Source: Actinobacteria bacterium 13_1_40CM_66_12 (GTDB lineage Bacteria > Chloroflexota > Dormibacteria > Dormibacterales > Dormibacteraceae). From it: a stretch of DNA of 13,122 nucleotides. The stretch's first letter is position 1. Every line of letters begins with the position of its first letter. The DNA lies in NCBI GenBank assembly GCA_001917895.1, contig MNEW01000053.1:1-13122 (forward strand), in the 5' to 3' direction. The notes under the pieces are model-generated. The model ran no database searches. It worked only from the letters and a program-made list of their open reading frames with translations, and had not been told where the DNA came from. Shown here piece by piece: positions 7,040 to 13,122 of this stretch. A program made the translations under genes and the position numbers.

Positions 7040-7714
7040 TCAGCCGGCGATCAGCCGGTATCTGTGTTCGGGCCGGCCCGGGCTCCCATAGCGCATCGTG
7101 AGCTCGGCCTTGCCGAGATGACACAGGTGATCCAGGTAGCGCCGCGCCGTCACCCTGCTGACTCCGGCGGCGTCGGCCACCGCCGCGGCGGCGAGCCCAG
7201 ATCGTGATTGGCGCAGCGCCTGGGCTATCAGGTCGAGAGTCGTATCTGAAAGCCCCTTGGGGAGCGGCTCGTTGCGCGTCGAGCGGAGTGTGCCGAAGAT
7301 CCTGTCCACATCGCTCTGCTGCGCTTGCCCAAGCTGCACCATGCGCTCGCGTGCGCTCGCGTACGAAAGCAGCTTCTCCTCGAACGTAGCGAAGAGAAAG
7401 GGCTTGATCAGGTAATGAACGATGCCTCCGCGCATGGCGGCGCGAAGGCTTTCCACCTCGCGAGCGGCCGTGACGGAAATGACGTCGACCGGCCGACCGT
7501 CCTCACGCAAGCGCTGCAGCACATCGAGACCGGACATGTCCGGCAGGTAGATGTCGAGCAGTACCAGGTCCGGCCGCAGACGCTCCACTGCATCGAGCGC
7601 CTGGGCGCCGGTGTGAGCTTTGGCCACCACGGCAAAACCCTTGACCCTCTCGACATACGCGCAGTGAAGCTCGGCGACTCGAAAGTCATCCTCGACGACG
7701 AGGGTCTGGATCAC
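7040..7714 (-). CDS. CitB/DcuR-type response regulator
   Basis: This is a 224-residue two-component response regulator. The receiver domain (about residues 1-120) has the acidic pair Glu8-Asp9/Asp10, phospho-acceptor Asp54 in LVLLDIYLPDMSG, Thr82 and Lys104 in LIKPF. The C-terminal part carries a helix-turn-helix (AAAAVADAAGVSRVTARRYLDHL) followed by a winged segment (GKAELTMRYGSPGRPEHRYRL), the layout of CitB/DcuR/DctR regulators rather than OmpR or NarL types. The GTG start at 7714 overlaps the kinase stop (GTGA), the usual arrangement of translationally coupled sensor-regulator pairs. It probably binds the repeat-containing spacer upstream of the kinase and controls the divergent importer, but that target is inferred. 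Confidence 0.95.
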   Translation of the reverse strand: MIQTLVVEDDFRVAELHCAYVERVKGFAVVAKAHTGAQALDAVERLRPDLVLLDIYLPDMSGLDVLQRLREDGRPVDVISVTAAREVESLRAAMRGGIVHYLIKPFLFATFEEKLLSYASARERMVQLGQAQQSDVDRIFGTLRSTRNEPLPKGLSDTTLDLIAQALRQSRSGLAAAAVADAAGVSRVTARRYLDHLCHLGKAELTMRYGSPGRPEHRYRLIAG

Positions 7715-9291
7715 GACTTGGCCAGGACTCGCAGTGGCAGTCGCACGATGAAGAGCGCGCCCCCCTCGCTGGCCACGGTGACATCGCCGCCATGGCGGCG
7801 CGCGACTTGCCGGACAAGCGCGAGACCAAACCCGCGCCGCTTGTGTCCGGGGGCCGACTTGGTGCTGAAGCCTTCCTGGAAGATCTGCCCGTCGACGCCT
7901 TCCGGAATCCCGGGGCCTGAATCATGGATCCGGATGAACAGCTGATCGTCCTGCTCGTTCACAGACACGCTCACCCAGCGCGCATCGGTCGACCCGCTCG
8001 CCGCGTCGAGAGCGTTGTCGATGAGGTTGCCGAGCAGCGTGATCAAATCTTCGCTGTCAATCGAGCTGCGCGTCATGACGGTGTCATCACTTACGCGAAG
8101 TTCGATCCCGCGTTCTGACGCGACCGCCGCTTTCGCAAGCAGGAGCGCGCCAAGGACCGGGTCGCCGACCCGTTCGAGCAGCGCTTCCGTCAGCTCCTGG
8201 TGCACTCCCGAGGTCTGGGCGATGAGCTTCATCGCGTCCTCGCCTCGGCCCATCTGGACGAGACCCGCGATCGTGTGCAGGCGATTCGCGAACTCGTGCG
8301 CTTGGGCACGCAGCGCCTCGGTCAGGCTCTCGATGCCCATGCCGCGCGACAGACCGGTGAGCTCCGTCGTGTCCCGCAGCGTTGCGACATGGCCGATCTC
8401 GCGGCCTCTGACGTGGATGCCTCGGCGGCTGGCCACGAGCACGCGGTCTCCGGCCAGCAGGACCTCGTCTTCGTCCTTGAGCCCGCCCGTCATGAATTTC
8501 TGGAGCCGACCCTGGGGAAGCACCTGCGAGACCTTGCGCCCGACGCAATCCGCCGGCAGGCCGAGCAAACGGCGTGCCTCGTCGTTCGCCAGCGTGATCG
8601 TGTGGTCGCGGTCGGTGGCGATCGCGCCTTCGTGGATGCCCTGCAGGCTGGCTTCTCTCTCCTCGAGCAGCCCCGCGATCTCGTACGGTTCGAGGCCGAA
8701 CGTCTGCCGCTTCAACCGGGAGGCGAGCAGCAACGATCCCCCCACGCCGAGACCGAGCGCGAGGAACAGCGTCACCGCAAACCCGGGCAGCTCGTGCAGA
8801 AGCTGCTGGCTCACCGCCGTCTCGAGGAAGCCGACAGAGACCATGCCAATCACCTGGCCGCCATAGAAGATCGGGGCCTTGCCTCTAGCCGAGACGCCCA
8901 GCGTCCCCTGCTGGACCCCGACCCAGGTGTTGCCGGCGAGGACGCTGCTCGGGTTCTCGTCCACGGGCTTACCGATCATCGCCGGGTTCGGATGCGAGAA
9001 GCGGATGCCCCGCTGGTCGGTGACCACCACATACCTGGCGCCGGTCGAATGGCGAGTGTCCTCGGCGGTTCGCTGGATGAGGCCGGCCGGATCGCCGGCG
9101 AGCAGCGCCTGCTGGACCGCGCTGTTGGAGGCGACGGTTTCGGCGATCGCCAGGGACCGCTGTTCGTACTGGCGGTCGAGCTCCTGGCTCGCCTGCCACA
9201 CGGCGGCCGCGGCGCCAAGGATTCCTGACAGCGCGATGATCACGACCTGGAAAACCAGGATCTGGTAGGCGAGGGGAAGGCGGGTCTTCAC
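7711..9291 (-). CDS. CitA/DcuS-type membrane sensor histidine kinase
   Basis: This is a 526-residue membrane-bound kinase. TM1 is at about residues 10-33. An extracytoplasmic PAS-like sensor domain (34-168) follows, then TM2 (169-190), a cytoplasmic PAS (about 205-310) and a SpoOB-type dimerisation helix with His332 in AQAHEFANRLHTIAGL. The ATPase domain has the N box GNLIDNALDA (421-430), G1 DSGPGIP (457-463) and G2 GFGLAL (487-492). The sensor contains RHSTGARYVVVTDQRGIRFSHPNPAMIGKP-type residues (80-109) and a GxLG...RGKAPI segment, hallmarks of the CitA/DcuS/DctS carboxylate-sensing group, in which Arg/His/Lys at comparable positions bind di- or tricarboxylates. The start is GTG 9291 with no clear Shine-Dalgarno sequence; no other in-frame start would keep TM1. 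It diverges from a NitT/TauT-type importer 124 nt away. The ligand is unknown. Confidence 0.95.
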   Translation of the reverse strand: MKTRLPLAYQILVFQVVIIALSGILGAAAAVWQASQELDRQYEQRSLAIAETVASNSAVQQALLAGDPAGLIQRTAEDTRHSTGARYVVVTDQRGIRFSHPNPAMIGKPVDENPSSVLAGNTWVGVQQGTLGVSARGKAPIFYGGQVIGMVSVGFLETAVSQQLLHELPGFAVTLFLALGLGVGGSLLLASRLKRQTFGLEPYEIAGLLEEREASLQGIHEGAIATDRDHTITLANDEARRLLGLPADCVGRKVSQVLPQGRLQKFMTGGLKDEDEVLLAGDRVLVASRRGIHVRGREIGHVATLRDTTELTGLSRGMGIESLTEALRAQAHEFANRLHTIAGLVQMGRGEDAMKLIAQTSGVHQELTEALLERVGDPVLGALLLAKAAVASERGIELRVSDDTVMTRSSIDSEDLITLLGNLIDNALDAASGSTDARWVSVSVNEQDDQLFIRIHDSGPGIPEGVDGQIFQEGFSTKSAPGHKRRGFGLALVRQVARRHGGDVTVASEGGALFIVRLPLRVLAKS

Positions 9292-9415
9292 CGGAGGATC
9301 TCAGCCGGATCGTAGGCCCTCAACGGGCCTCCGCGCAGCGACCAAAACGACCAAAACGGCCACAACGACCGAATGAATTGCGCGAGCCGGCCAGCGCACG
9401 CAGAGTCCGAGATGG
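9292..9415. promoter_or_regulatory. Divergent spacer between the two-component operon and the importer operon
   Basis: This 124-nt non-coding gap must hold promoters for both divergent operons. I see no convincing -35/-10 pair on either strand. Its one clear feature is a 9-nt tandem repeat array at 9340-9375, a plausible site for the response regulator encoded next door. Confidence 0.5.
9340..9375 (+). repeat. Tandem 9-nt direct repeats, possible response-regulator box
   Basis: GACCAAAAC occurs twice back to back (9340-9348, 9349-9357). GGCCACAAC (9358-9366, 7 of 9 identical) and a decayed unit GACCGAATG (9367-9375, 6 of 9) follow. The array is in the spacer and outside both flanking genes. 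CitB/DcuR-family regulators bind direct repeats upstream of their targets, so this is a reasonable candidate site, but binding is inferred. The 9-nt period is shorter than one helical turn. Confidence 0.5.
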
Positions 9416-10222
9416 ATGGCTTCTGCAATCGAGCTTCGTGGCGTCACGAAGCGATTTCTCACCCCTTCAGGCGGTGTCTATGTCGCCCTGCACGATCTCG
9501 ATCTGGCCGTTGAGCCCGGCGAGTTCTGCGCCGTGGTCGGGCCCACCGGTTGCGGCAAGTCGACGACGCTGGCCCTGATCTCGGGTCTCGAGCCGGCGAG
9601 CGAGGGCGAAGTCGAGGTCTTCGGGAAGCGGGTCACCGGCATCGCGAGCGGGATCGGCTACGTGTTCCAAAGCGATGCCGTCTTCCCATGGAAGACGGTC
9701 CTCGAAAACGTGGCCGCCGGACCTCGTTACCACGGGTCAACGACCCGCGACGCCCGAGCCGCCGCCCGTGACTGGATTGCCCGGGTAGGACTCGCCGGGT
9801 TCGAAGACCGCTATCCGTACCAGCTGTCCGGTGGGATGCGCAAGCGCGTAGCCCTGGCGCAAAGCCTCATCAACGGCCCGCGCATCCTGCTGATGGACGA
9901 GCCGTTCAGCGCCCTTGACGTCCAGACGCGATCGCTGATGGAGAACGAGTTGCTGAGCCTGTGGTCGTCGACCTCGGCATCGGTGGTCTTCGTCACCCAC
10001 GACCTCGAGGAGGCGATCTCGCTGAGCGACCGCGTGTTCGTCATCACCGCCGCGCCGGGGACGGTGAAGAGCAACTACAAGGTCGACCTGCCGCGACCCC
10101 GCAACGTCGCCGAGATCCGATTCCAACCTCGATTCACCGAGATCTATGAGGAGATCTGGAAGGACCTTCGCGACGAGGTCCTCGTGAGCTATGAACGTCA
10201 GAAGCGCAGCGGCGCGGCTTAG
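9416..10222 (+). CDS. NitT/TauT-type ABC transporter ATP-binding protein
   Basis: This is the 268-residue cytoplasmic ATPase of an importer in the nitrate/sulfonate/taurine (SsuB/TauB/NrtD-like) family. It has Walker A GPTGCGKST (42-50), Q-loop Gln85 in VFQSDAVFPWKTVLENV (typical of this family), signature LSGGMRKRVALAQ (137-149), Walker B RILLMDEP (156-163), D-loop SALD and switch His195 in VTHD. Length is normal. ATG 9416 is the chosen start; the in-frame reading ASAIELRGVTKRF matches the usual N-terminus, though only weak GAG-rich sequence precedes it. The permease and lipoprotein genes follow immediately, forming a complete three-part importer divergent from the CitA/CitB-type pair. Specificity within the NitT/TauT family (sulfonate, nitrate, pyrimidine precursor, aromatic acid and others) cannot be read from the ATPase. 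Confidence 0.95.
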   Translation: MASAIELRGVTKRFLTPSGGVYVALHDLDLAVEPGEFCAVVGPTGCGKSTTLALISGLEPASEGEVEVFGKRVTGIASGIGYVFQSDAVFPWKTVLENVAAGPRYHGSTTRDARAAARDWIARVGLAGFEDRYPYQLSGGMRKRVALAQSLINGPRILLMDEPFSALDVQTRSLMENELLSLWSSTSASVVFVTHDLEEAISLSDRVFVITAAPGTVKSNYKVDLPRPRNVAEIRFQPRFTEIYEEIWKDLRDEVLVSYERQKRSGAA

Positions 10223-10229
10223 CGCGCCG

Positions 10230-11090
10230 ATGAGTGCGCTGGTCGAGCCTCAGGCACACGCCGGGGCGGACCTCACAGCCAGACGCGCTCGCGATATCCG
10301 CCGGCGCCGGCTCATCGTGTTTGGGCTGCAGCTCCTCGTCGCCGTCGTCTGGCTCGGCAGCTGGGAGCTGACGACACGGCTCGGTTGGGTCGACAAGTTC
10401 TTCTTTGCGCAGCCGTCTGAGATCGCGCTCAAGCTCTGGACCTGGGTCACGCAGGGGACCGAGCTCGGGCCGCTGTGGGATCAGGTCCTCACGACGATGG
10501 AGGAGACCGTCGGCGGGTTCATCGTCGGCTCGCTCCTCGGCGTCGTCTTTGGCGTGGCGCTCGGTCGCATTCGGCTGCTGGCCGACGTGCTCTCGCCCTA
10601 TATCAAAGGGGCGAACGCCATCCCGCGCGTGGTCGTGGGCGCGCTGTTCGCGATCTCGCTGGGGCTCGACATCAAATCGAAGATCGCTACAGCCGCAATC
10701 CTCGTGTTCTTCGTCGTCTTCTTCAACGCCTTCCAAGGTGTGCGCGAGGTGGACCGCAACCTGATCGCGAACGCCCGAATCCTCGGCGCGGGAAGTCGCC
10801 AGCTGACGACCGAGATCATCGTCCCGTCGGCCCTTTCCTGGATCACCGCCAGCCTTCACACGAGCTTCGGTTTGGCGCTGGTCGGTGCCGTGGTCGGCGA
10901 GCTCTTCGGAGCCACCTCCGGAGTCGGGGAGCTGATCTACAGCGCCAAGAACAACTTCGACGCCGACGGCGTGTTCGCCGGGATGGCGCTGCTGGCTGCC
11001 ATTGCGCTGGTGGCGGAGGCCCTGATCACAGCGCTAGAGACCCGTCTTGTTCGGTGGCGGCCGCAGGTCAACACCGAGACGAGGATTTGA
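10230..11090 (+). CDS. NitT/TauT-type ABC transporter permease
   Basis: This is the inner-membrane permease subunit, 286 residues from ATG 10230. After a basic cytoplasmic tail (ARRARDIRRRR) it has about six hydrophobic segments: LIVFGLQLLVAVVWLGSW, GGFIVGSLLGVVFGVALG, a weaker AIPRVVVGALFAISLGL, AAILVFFVVFFNAF, FGLALVGAVVGELF and AGMALLAAIALVAEALI. The EAA-like loop that contacts the ATPase is NARILGAGSRQLTTEIIVPSAL, with the conserved Gly. These are hallmarks of the SsuC/TauC/ThiX group. Two starts are possible. ATG 10230 lies 7 nt after the ATPase stop. ATG 10191 would overlap the ATPase gene by 32 nt and add 13 residues that look like an out-of-frame reading of it. Neither has a strong Shine-Dalgarno sequence. 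The stop is immediately before the binding-protein ribosome site. Confidence 0.92.
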   Translation: MSALVEPQAHAGADLTARRARDIRRRRLIVFGLQLLVAVVWLGSWELTTRLGWVDKFFFAQPSEIALKLWTWVTQGTELGPLWDQVLTTMEETVGGFIVGSLLGVVFGVALGRIRLLADVLSPYIKGANAIPRVVVGALFAISLGLDIKSKIATAAILVFFVVFFNAFQGVREVDRNLIANARILGAGSRQLTTEIIVPSALSWITASLHTSFGLALVGAVVGELFGATSGVGELIYSAKNNFDADGVFAGMALLAAIALVAEALITALETRLVRWRPQVNTETRI

Positions 11091-11093
11091 AAG

Positions 11094-11099
11094 AAGGAG
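11094..11099 (+). promoter_or_regulatory. Strong Shine-Dalgarno of the substrate-binding protein gene
   Basis: AAGGAG lies 8 nt before ATG 11108 and begins just after the permease stop (11088-11090). It fixes the start at 11108 and argues against an open frame that continues upstream to 10475 inside the permease gene. Its strength suits the higher amount of binding protein an importer needs. Confidence 0.85.
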
Positions 11100-11107
11100 T
11101 TTCGTCT

Positions 11108-12136
11108 ATGCGATTCGATCTTCGCCGGTTGTGTTTGGCCGTTGGAGGAATTGCGATCCTCGCGGGCTGCGGCTCCACGCCATCGTCCACAGGGGGCAGC
11201 GTGCAGACGATCTCGCTCAAGGTGATGGTCGGAGGCCTGAGCAAACAGATCTACCTTCCGAACATGCTTGCGAAGCAGCTCGGGTACTTCAACGATCAGC
11301 ACCTGGATGTGACGCTGATCGACGAGGGATCGGGGCAGGCGGCGGAGGACGAGGTCCTCGCCGGCAACGTTGACGCCGGCTCCGGCGCTTACGTGCACCC
11401 GATGGTGCTCAATGCCCTCGGCAAGAAGATCGAGACGATCTGTCAATTTGGCATCGCGCCGGGCGAGGCAGAGGTGATCGACGCCAGGAAGGCCGGCTCG
11501 ATCCAGTCGCCCAACGACCTCCAGGGCAAGAACCTGGGCGTGACCGAGCTTGGCTCTGGCACGCACACCTTGACGCTCGCCATCCTGGGCAAGGCGGGCA
11601 TCGACCCGACGAAGGAGCATTTCGTCGCGGTTGGCGCCGGCGACACATTCATCGCGGCCATCGACCATCAGACGATCGACGGCGGCATGACGACCGAGCC
11701 CACCATCTCGCGCCTCACCTCATCGGGCAAGGGGAAAGTCCTCGTCGACCTGCGCACGCCCGACTCGACCCGGGCCGCGCTGGGCGGCGACTACCCCTTC
11801 ATCGGCATCTTCGCGAAGAATGACTGGGTCAACAGCAACAAGGACGTAGCCCAGCGGCTGGTCAACGCTTACGTCAAGACCCTCAAGTTCATCCACTCGC
11901 ACTCCGCGGCCGAGATCGCAGCCAAGATGCCGGCCGACTACTATGCCGGCAATCAGGACCTTTACGTCGCCGCCCTTAAGAACCAGATCTCGATCTTCGG
12001 CACGGACTGCAAAATGCCGGCGGGCGGTCCCGAGACCGTGATGAAGATCCAGCAGGCTTACGTGCCCAGCTTCAAGGGCAAGACGGCCAACCTCAGCGAG
12101 ACGTACACCAACGAGTTCGCCAACAAGGCGAGCTGA
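11108..12136 (+). CDS. NMT1/SsuA-like ABC substrate-binding lipoprotein
   Basis: This is a 342-residue extracytoplasmic binding protein for the NitT/TauT-type importer. A signal peptide (basic MRFDLRR, hydrophobic core) ends at a canonical lipobox LAGC with Cys21, followed by a Ser/Thr/Gly linker. The mature protein has the family's layout: a first strand ISLKVMVGG, LAKQLGYFNDQHLDVTLID, the phosphate/anion-type loop GSGQAAEDEVLAGNVDAGSG, SPNDLQGKNLGVTELGSGTHTL, then GDTFIAAIDHQTIDGGMTTEP. Two cysteines besides Cys21 lie in the mature chain (ETICQFG, GTDCKMP) and could pair. AAGGAG 8 nt upstream sets ATG 11108. The gene ends the importer operon and is followed by a hairpin terminator. The substrate is unknown; members of this family bind sulfonates, nitrate, thiamine precursors, aromatic acids and others. 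Confidence 0.93.
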   Translation: MRFDLRRLCLAVGGIAILAGCGSTPSSTGGSVQTISLKVMVGGLSKQIYLPNMLAKQLGYFNDQHLDVTLIDEGSGQAAEDEVLAGNVDAGSGAYVHPMVLNALGKKIETICQFGIAPGEAEVIDARKAGSIQSPNDLQGKNLGVTELGSGTHTLTLAILGKAGIDPTKEHFVAVGAGDTFIAAIDHQTIDGGMTTEPTISRLTSSGKGKVLVDLRTPDSTRAALGGDYPFIGIFAKNDWVNSNKDVAQRLVNAYVKTLKFIHSHSAAEIAAKMPADYYAGNQDLYVAALKNQISIFGTDCKMPAGGPETVMKIQQAYVPSFKGKTANLSETYTNEFANKAS

Positions 12137-12156
12137 TCAGTCTCCGGTTACTCAGG

Positions 12157-12185
12157 GGGACCGGGCCTGCTTTAAGCCCGGTCCC
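12157..12185 (+). terminator. Hairpin terminator after the importer operon
   Basis: GGGACCGGGC (12157-12166) pairs perfectly with GCCCGGTCCC (12176-12185), a 10-bp GC-rich stem with a 9-nt loop, 20 nt after the binding-protein stop. It is followed by TTGTACATATATAAG, which is AT-rich but has only a short T run, so termination may be partial. It separates the importer from the LysR gene. Confidence 0.8.
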
Positions 12186-12276
12186 TTGTACATATATAAG
12201 GACGAGCGAAGCACAGCCGGGCAGCGCAGTCACAACTTGAGCGGACGCTATGAGTCGGCCCATAATCGTGGCGGGC
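12186..12276 (+). promoter_or_regulatory. Leader/promoter region of the LysR gene
   Basis: This 91-nt stretch lies between the terminator and the LysR start. TATATAAG (12193-12200) is a possible -10 element, AT-rich against a GC-rich background, but any -35 would fall in the terminator stem and none is convincing. I see no clear T-N11-A palindrome. Confidence 0.3.
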
Positions 12277-13122
12277 ATGGAACTGCGTCAGCTCAGGGCT
12301 TTCGTAGAAGTCGCCGAGGCCGGCCATTTCGGACATGCCGCGGAGCACCTGCATCTGACCCAGCCGGCACTCACGCAGCGGATCCAGGCGCTGGAGCGCG
12401 AGCTCGGCCTCCAGCTGCTCGAACGAAATGCGCGGGGGGTGAGATTGGCTCCTTCCGGCACCGTGCTGCTGCCACATGCACGGCGCTTGATCCAGACCGA
12501 AGATCAAGCGCTGGGGGACCTGAGGGCCTACCTCTCGGGAATCATCGGCCGGCTACGTATCGCATACCAGGCGGCCGGCGACATACCGACTGCAGCATCC
12601 CTCATCGCGGAGTACCGCCAACGCTTCCCAGCGGTCGAGGTCGACACCGTATCGGGATCGTCGGGTCCAAACCTCCAGCTCCTCGAGGGCCATGCCGTCG
12701 ACCTCGCCTTCTGCCTGATGCCGGGCGTCAAGCCTGATGGCATCGCTTCGCTGATCATCCGTCGCGAAGAGGTGGGCCTGGCGGTGCGAGCTGATCACCC
12801 ACTGGCGGAGATGGACCCAGTGCCGGTCGAGCGCCTGCGGGGCGAGCCGATGGGCCTGCCGCCGGCAAACGCCAACCCAAATTTGATCGGCGCGCTCCGG
12901 CGCTGGCTGGTGCGTCACACCGGCGAGGAGCTGAACGTCGTCTCTGAAGATCCGACGGATCTCGCCATGCAGACGGTCGCCAAGTCTGCATCGGCGGCCA
13001 TCCTGATCGTCCTCCGGTACGCGCCCATGCCGCCGCCGGACGGGATCGTCTATCGGTCCTTGTCGCCGGCGCCGCTGATCGAGTTCGGCCTCGCCTATCG
13101 CAGCGATGATCCGTCGCCGATC
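12277..13122 (+). CDS. LysR-family transcriptional regulator (3' end outside window)
   Basis: Frame 12277 stays open to the right edge (282 codons). MELRQLRAFVEVAEAGHFGHAA begins the canonical LysR N-terminus, with the winged helix-turn-helix at about residues 18-37 (AAEHLHLTQPALTQRIQALE), the wing ERNARGVRLAPSG and linker helix to about residue 88. The effector-binding part begins at GRLRIAYQ (91-97), then VDLAFCLMPG (141-150), LAVRADHPLAE and a second-lobe region. LysR proteins are usually about 300 residues, so only a short C-terminal piece is missing. ATG 12277 fits the family start; an in-frame ATG at 12250 would add nine residues and is an alternative. The target is unknown: the gene is on the same strand as the importer but separated by a terminator, so a functional link is unproven. 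Confidence 0.94.
   Translation, partial: MELRQLRAFVEVAEAGHFGHAAEHLHLTQPALTQRIQALERELGLQLLERNARGVRLAPSGTVLLPHARRLIQTEDQALGDLRAYLSGIIGRLRIAYQAAGDIPTAASLIAEYRQRFPAVEVDTVSGSSGPNLQLLEGHAVDLAFCLMPGVKPDGIASLIIRREEVGLAVRADHPLAEMDPVPVERLRGEPMGLPPANANPNLIGALRRWLVRHTGEELNVVSEDPTDLAMQTVAKSASAAILIVLRYAPMPPPDGIVYRSLSPAPLIEFGLAYRSDDPSPI

Noticed and set aside
6362..7207. Long plus-strand open frame opposite the aminotransferase and response regulator
   Set aside because: It spans two real minus-strand genes and their junction, and its translation shows no recognisable motif.
8200..9228. 342-codon plus-strand open frame opposite the sensor kinase
   Set aside because: The opposite strand has complete kinase motifs. 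This frame has shadow composition and no ribosome site or motif.
10475..11107. Upstream extension of the substrate-binding protein frame into the permease gene
   Set aside because: The extension is an out-of-frame reading of the permease. The signal peptide, lipobox and AAGGAG site place the true start at 11108.
12186..12737. 183-codon plus-strand frame over the start of the LysR gene
   Set aside because: The LysR helix-turn-helix and effector domain are read cleanly in the frame of 12277; this one is Arg/Gly/Pro-rich shadow.
1..13122. Mobile elements, CRISPR arrays, tRNA/rRNA genes or defence genes
   Set aside because: I looked for terminal repeats, transposase or integrase motifs, regularly spaced repeats and RNA-like structures and found none.

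Overview
This is a GC-rich (about two-thirds G+C by eye) bacterial chromosomal window of ordinary metabolic, transport and regulatory genes. I see no phage, IS, CRISPR, tRNA or rRNA signal. Lipoprotein signal peptides, several GTG/TTG starts and tight gene packing suggest a free-living soil-type heterotroph. An actinobacterium or a Chloroflexota/Dormibacterota-like lineage would fit, but the sequence alone does not settle it.

Region 1 (1-3022) is a sugar or polyol catabolic locus. A SmoE-like sorbitol/mannitol ABC substrate-binding lipoprotein runs leftward off the window. It is divergent from a LacI-family repressor gene followed, with a 4-nt overlap, by a PfkB-family (fructokinase-like) kinase. 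The 170-nt divergent promoter region carries two perfect 12-bp palindromes, 16 bp apart, and a third imperfect copy at the lacI start. These look like operators for this LacI protein. The likely logic is that the repressor controls both polyol uptake and phosphorylation of the ketose formed from the polyol.

Region 2 (3019-9291, all minus strand) looks like a five-gene operon. In order of transcription it encodes a CitA/DcuS-type membrane sensor kinase, its CitB/DcuR-type response regulator (GTGA overlap), a 562-residue class V PLP aminotransferase/cysteine-desulfurase-like enzyme, a DUF1684 protein, and a fusion of a cyclic-nucleotide-binding-like domain, a thioredoxin-like domain and a thioredoxin-reductase-like domain. 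The fusion lacks a CxxC in both redox domains. Gaps are 44 nt or less. Its 3' end shares a CTAG stop overlap with the convergent kinase of region 1.

Region 3 (9292-12185, plus strand) is a NitT/TauT-type ABC importer (ATPase, permease, lipoprotein substrate-binding protein) divergent from the two-component operon and closed by a strong hairpin terminator. The 124-nt divergent spacer carries a tandem 9-nt direct repeat, a candidate response-regulator site. I infer that the two-component system senses a small carboxylate-like ligand and controls this importer and perhaps its own operon. The ligand cannot be read from sequence.

Region 4 (12186-13122) holds a LysR-family regulator running off the right edge. 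The most unusual element is the coupling of a CitAB-type two-component system with a PLP enzyme, DUF1684 and a degenerate-motif CNBD-Trx-TrxR fusion, beside a NitT/TauT importer.
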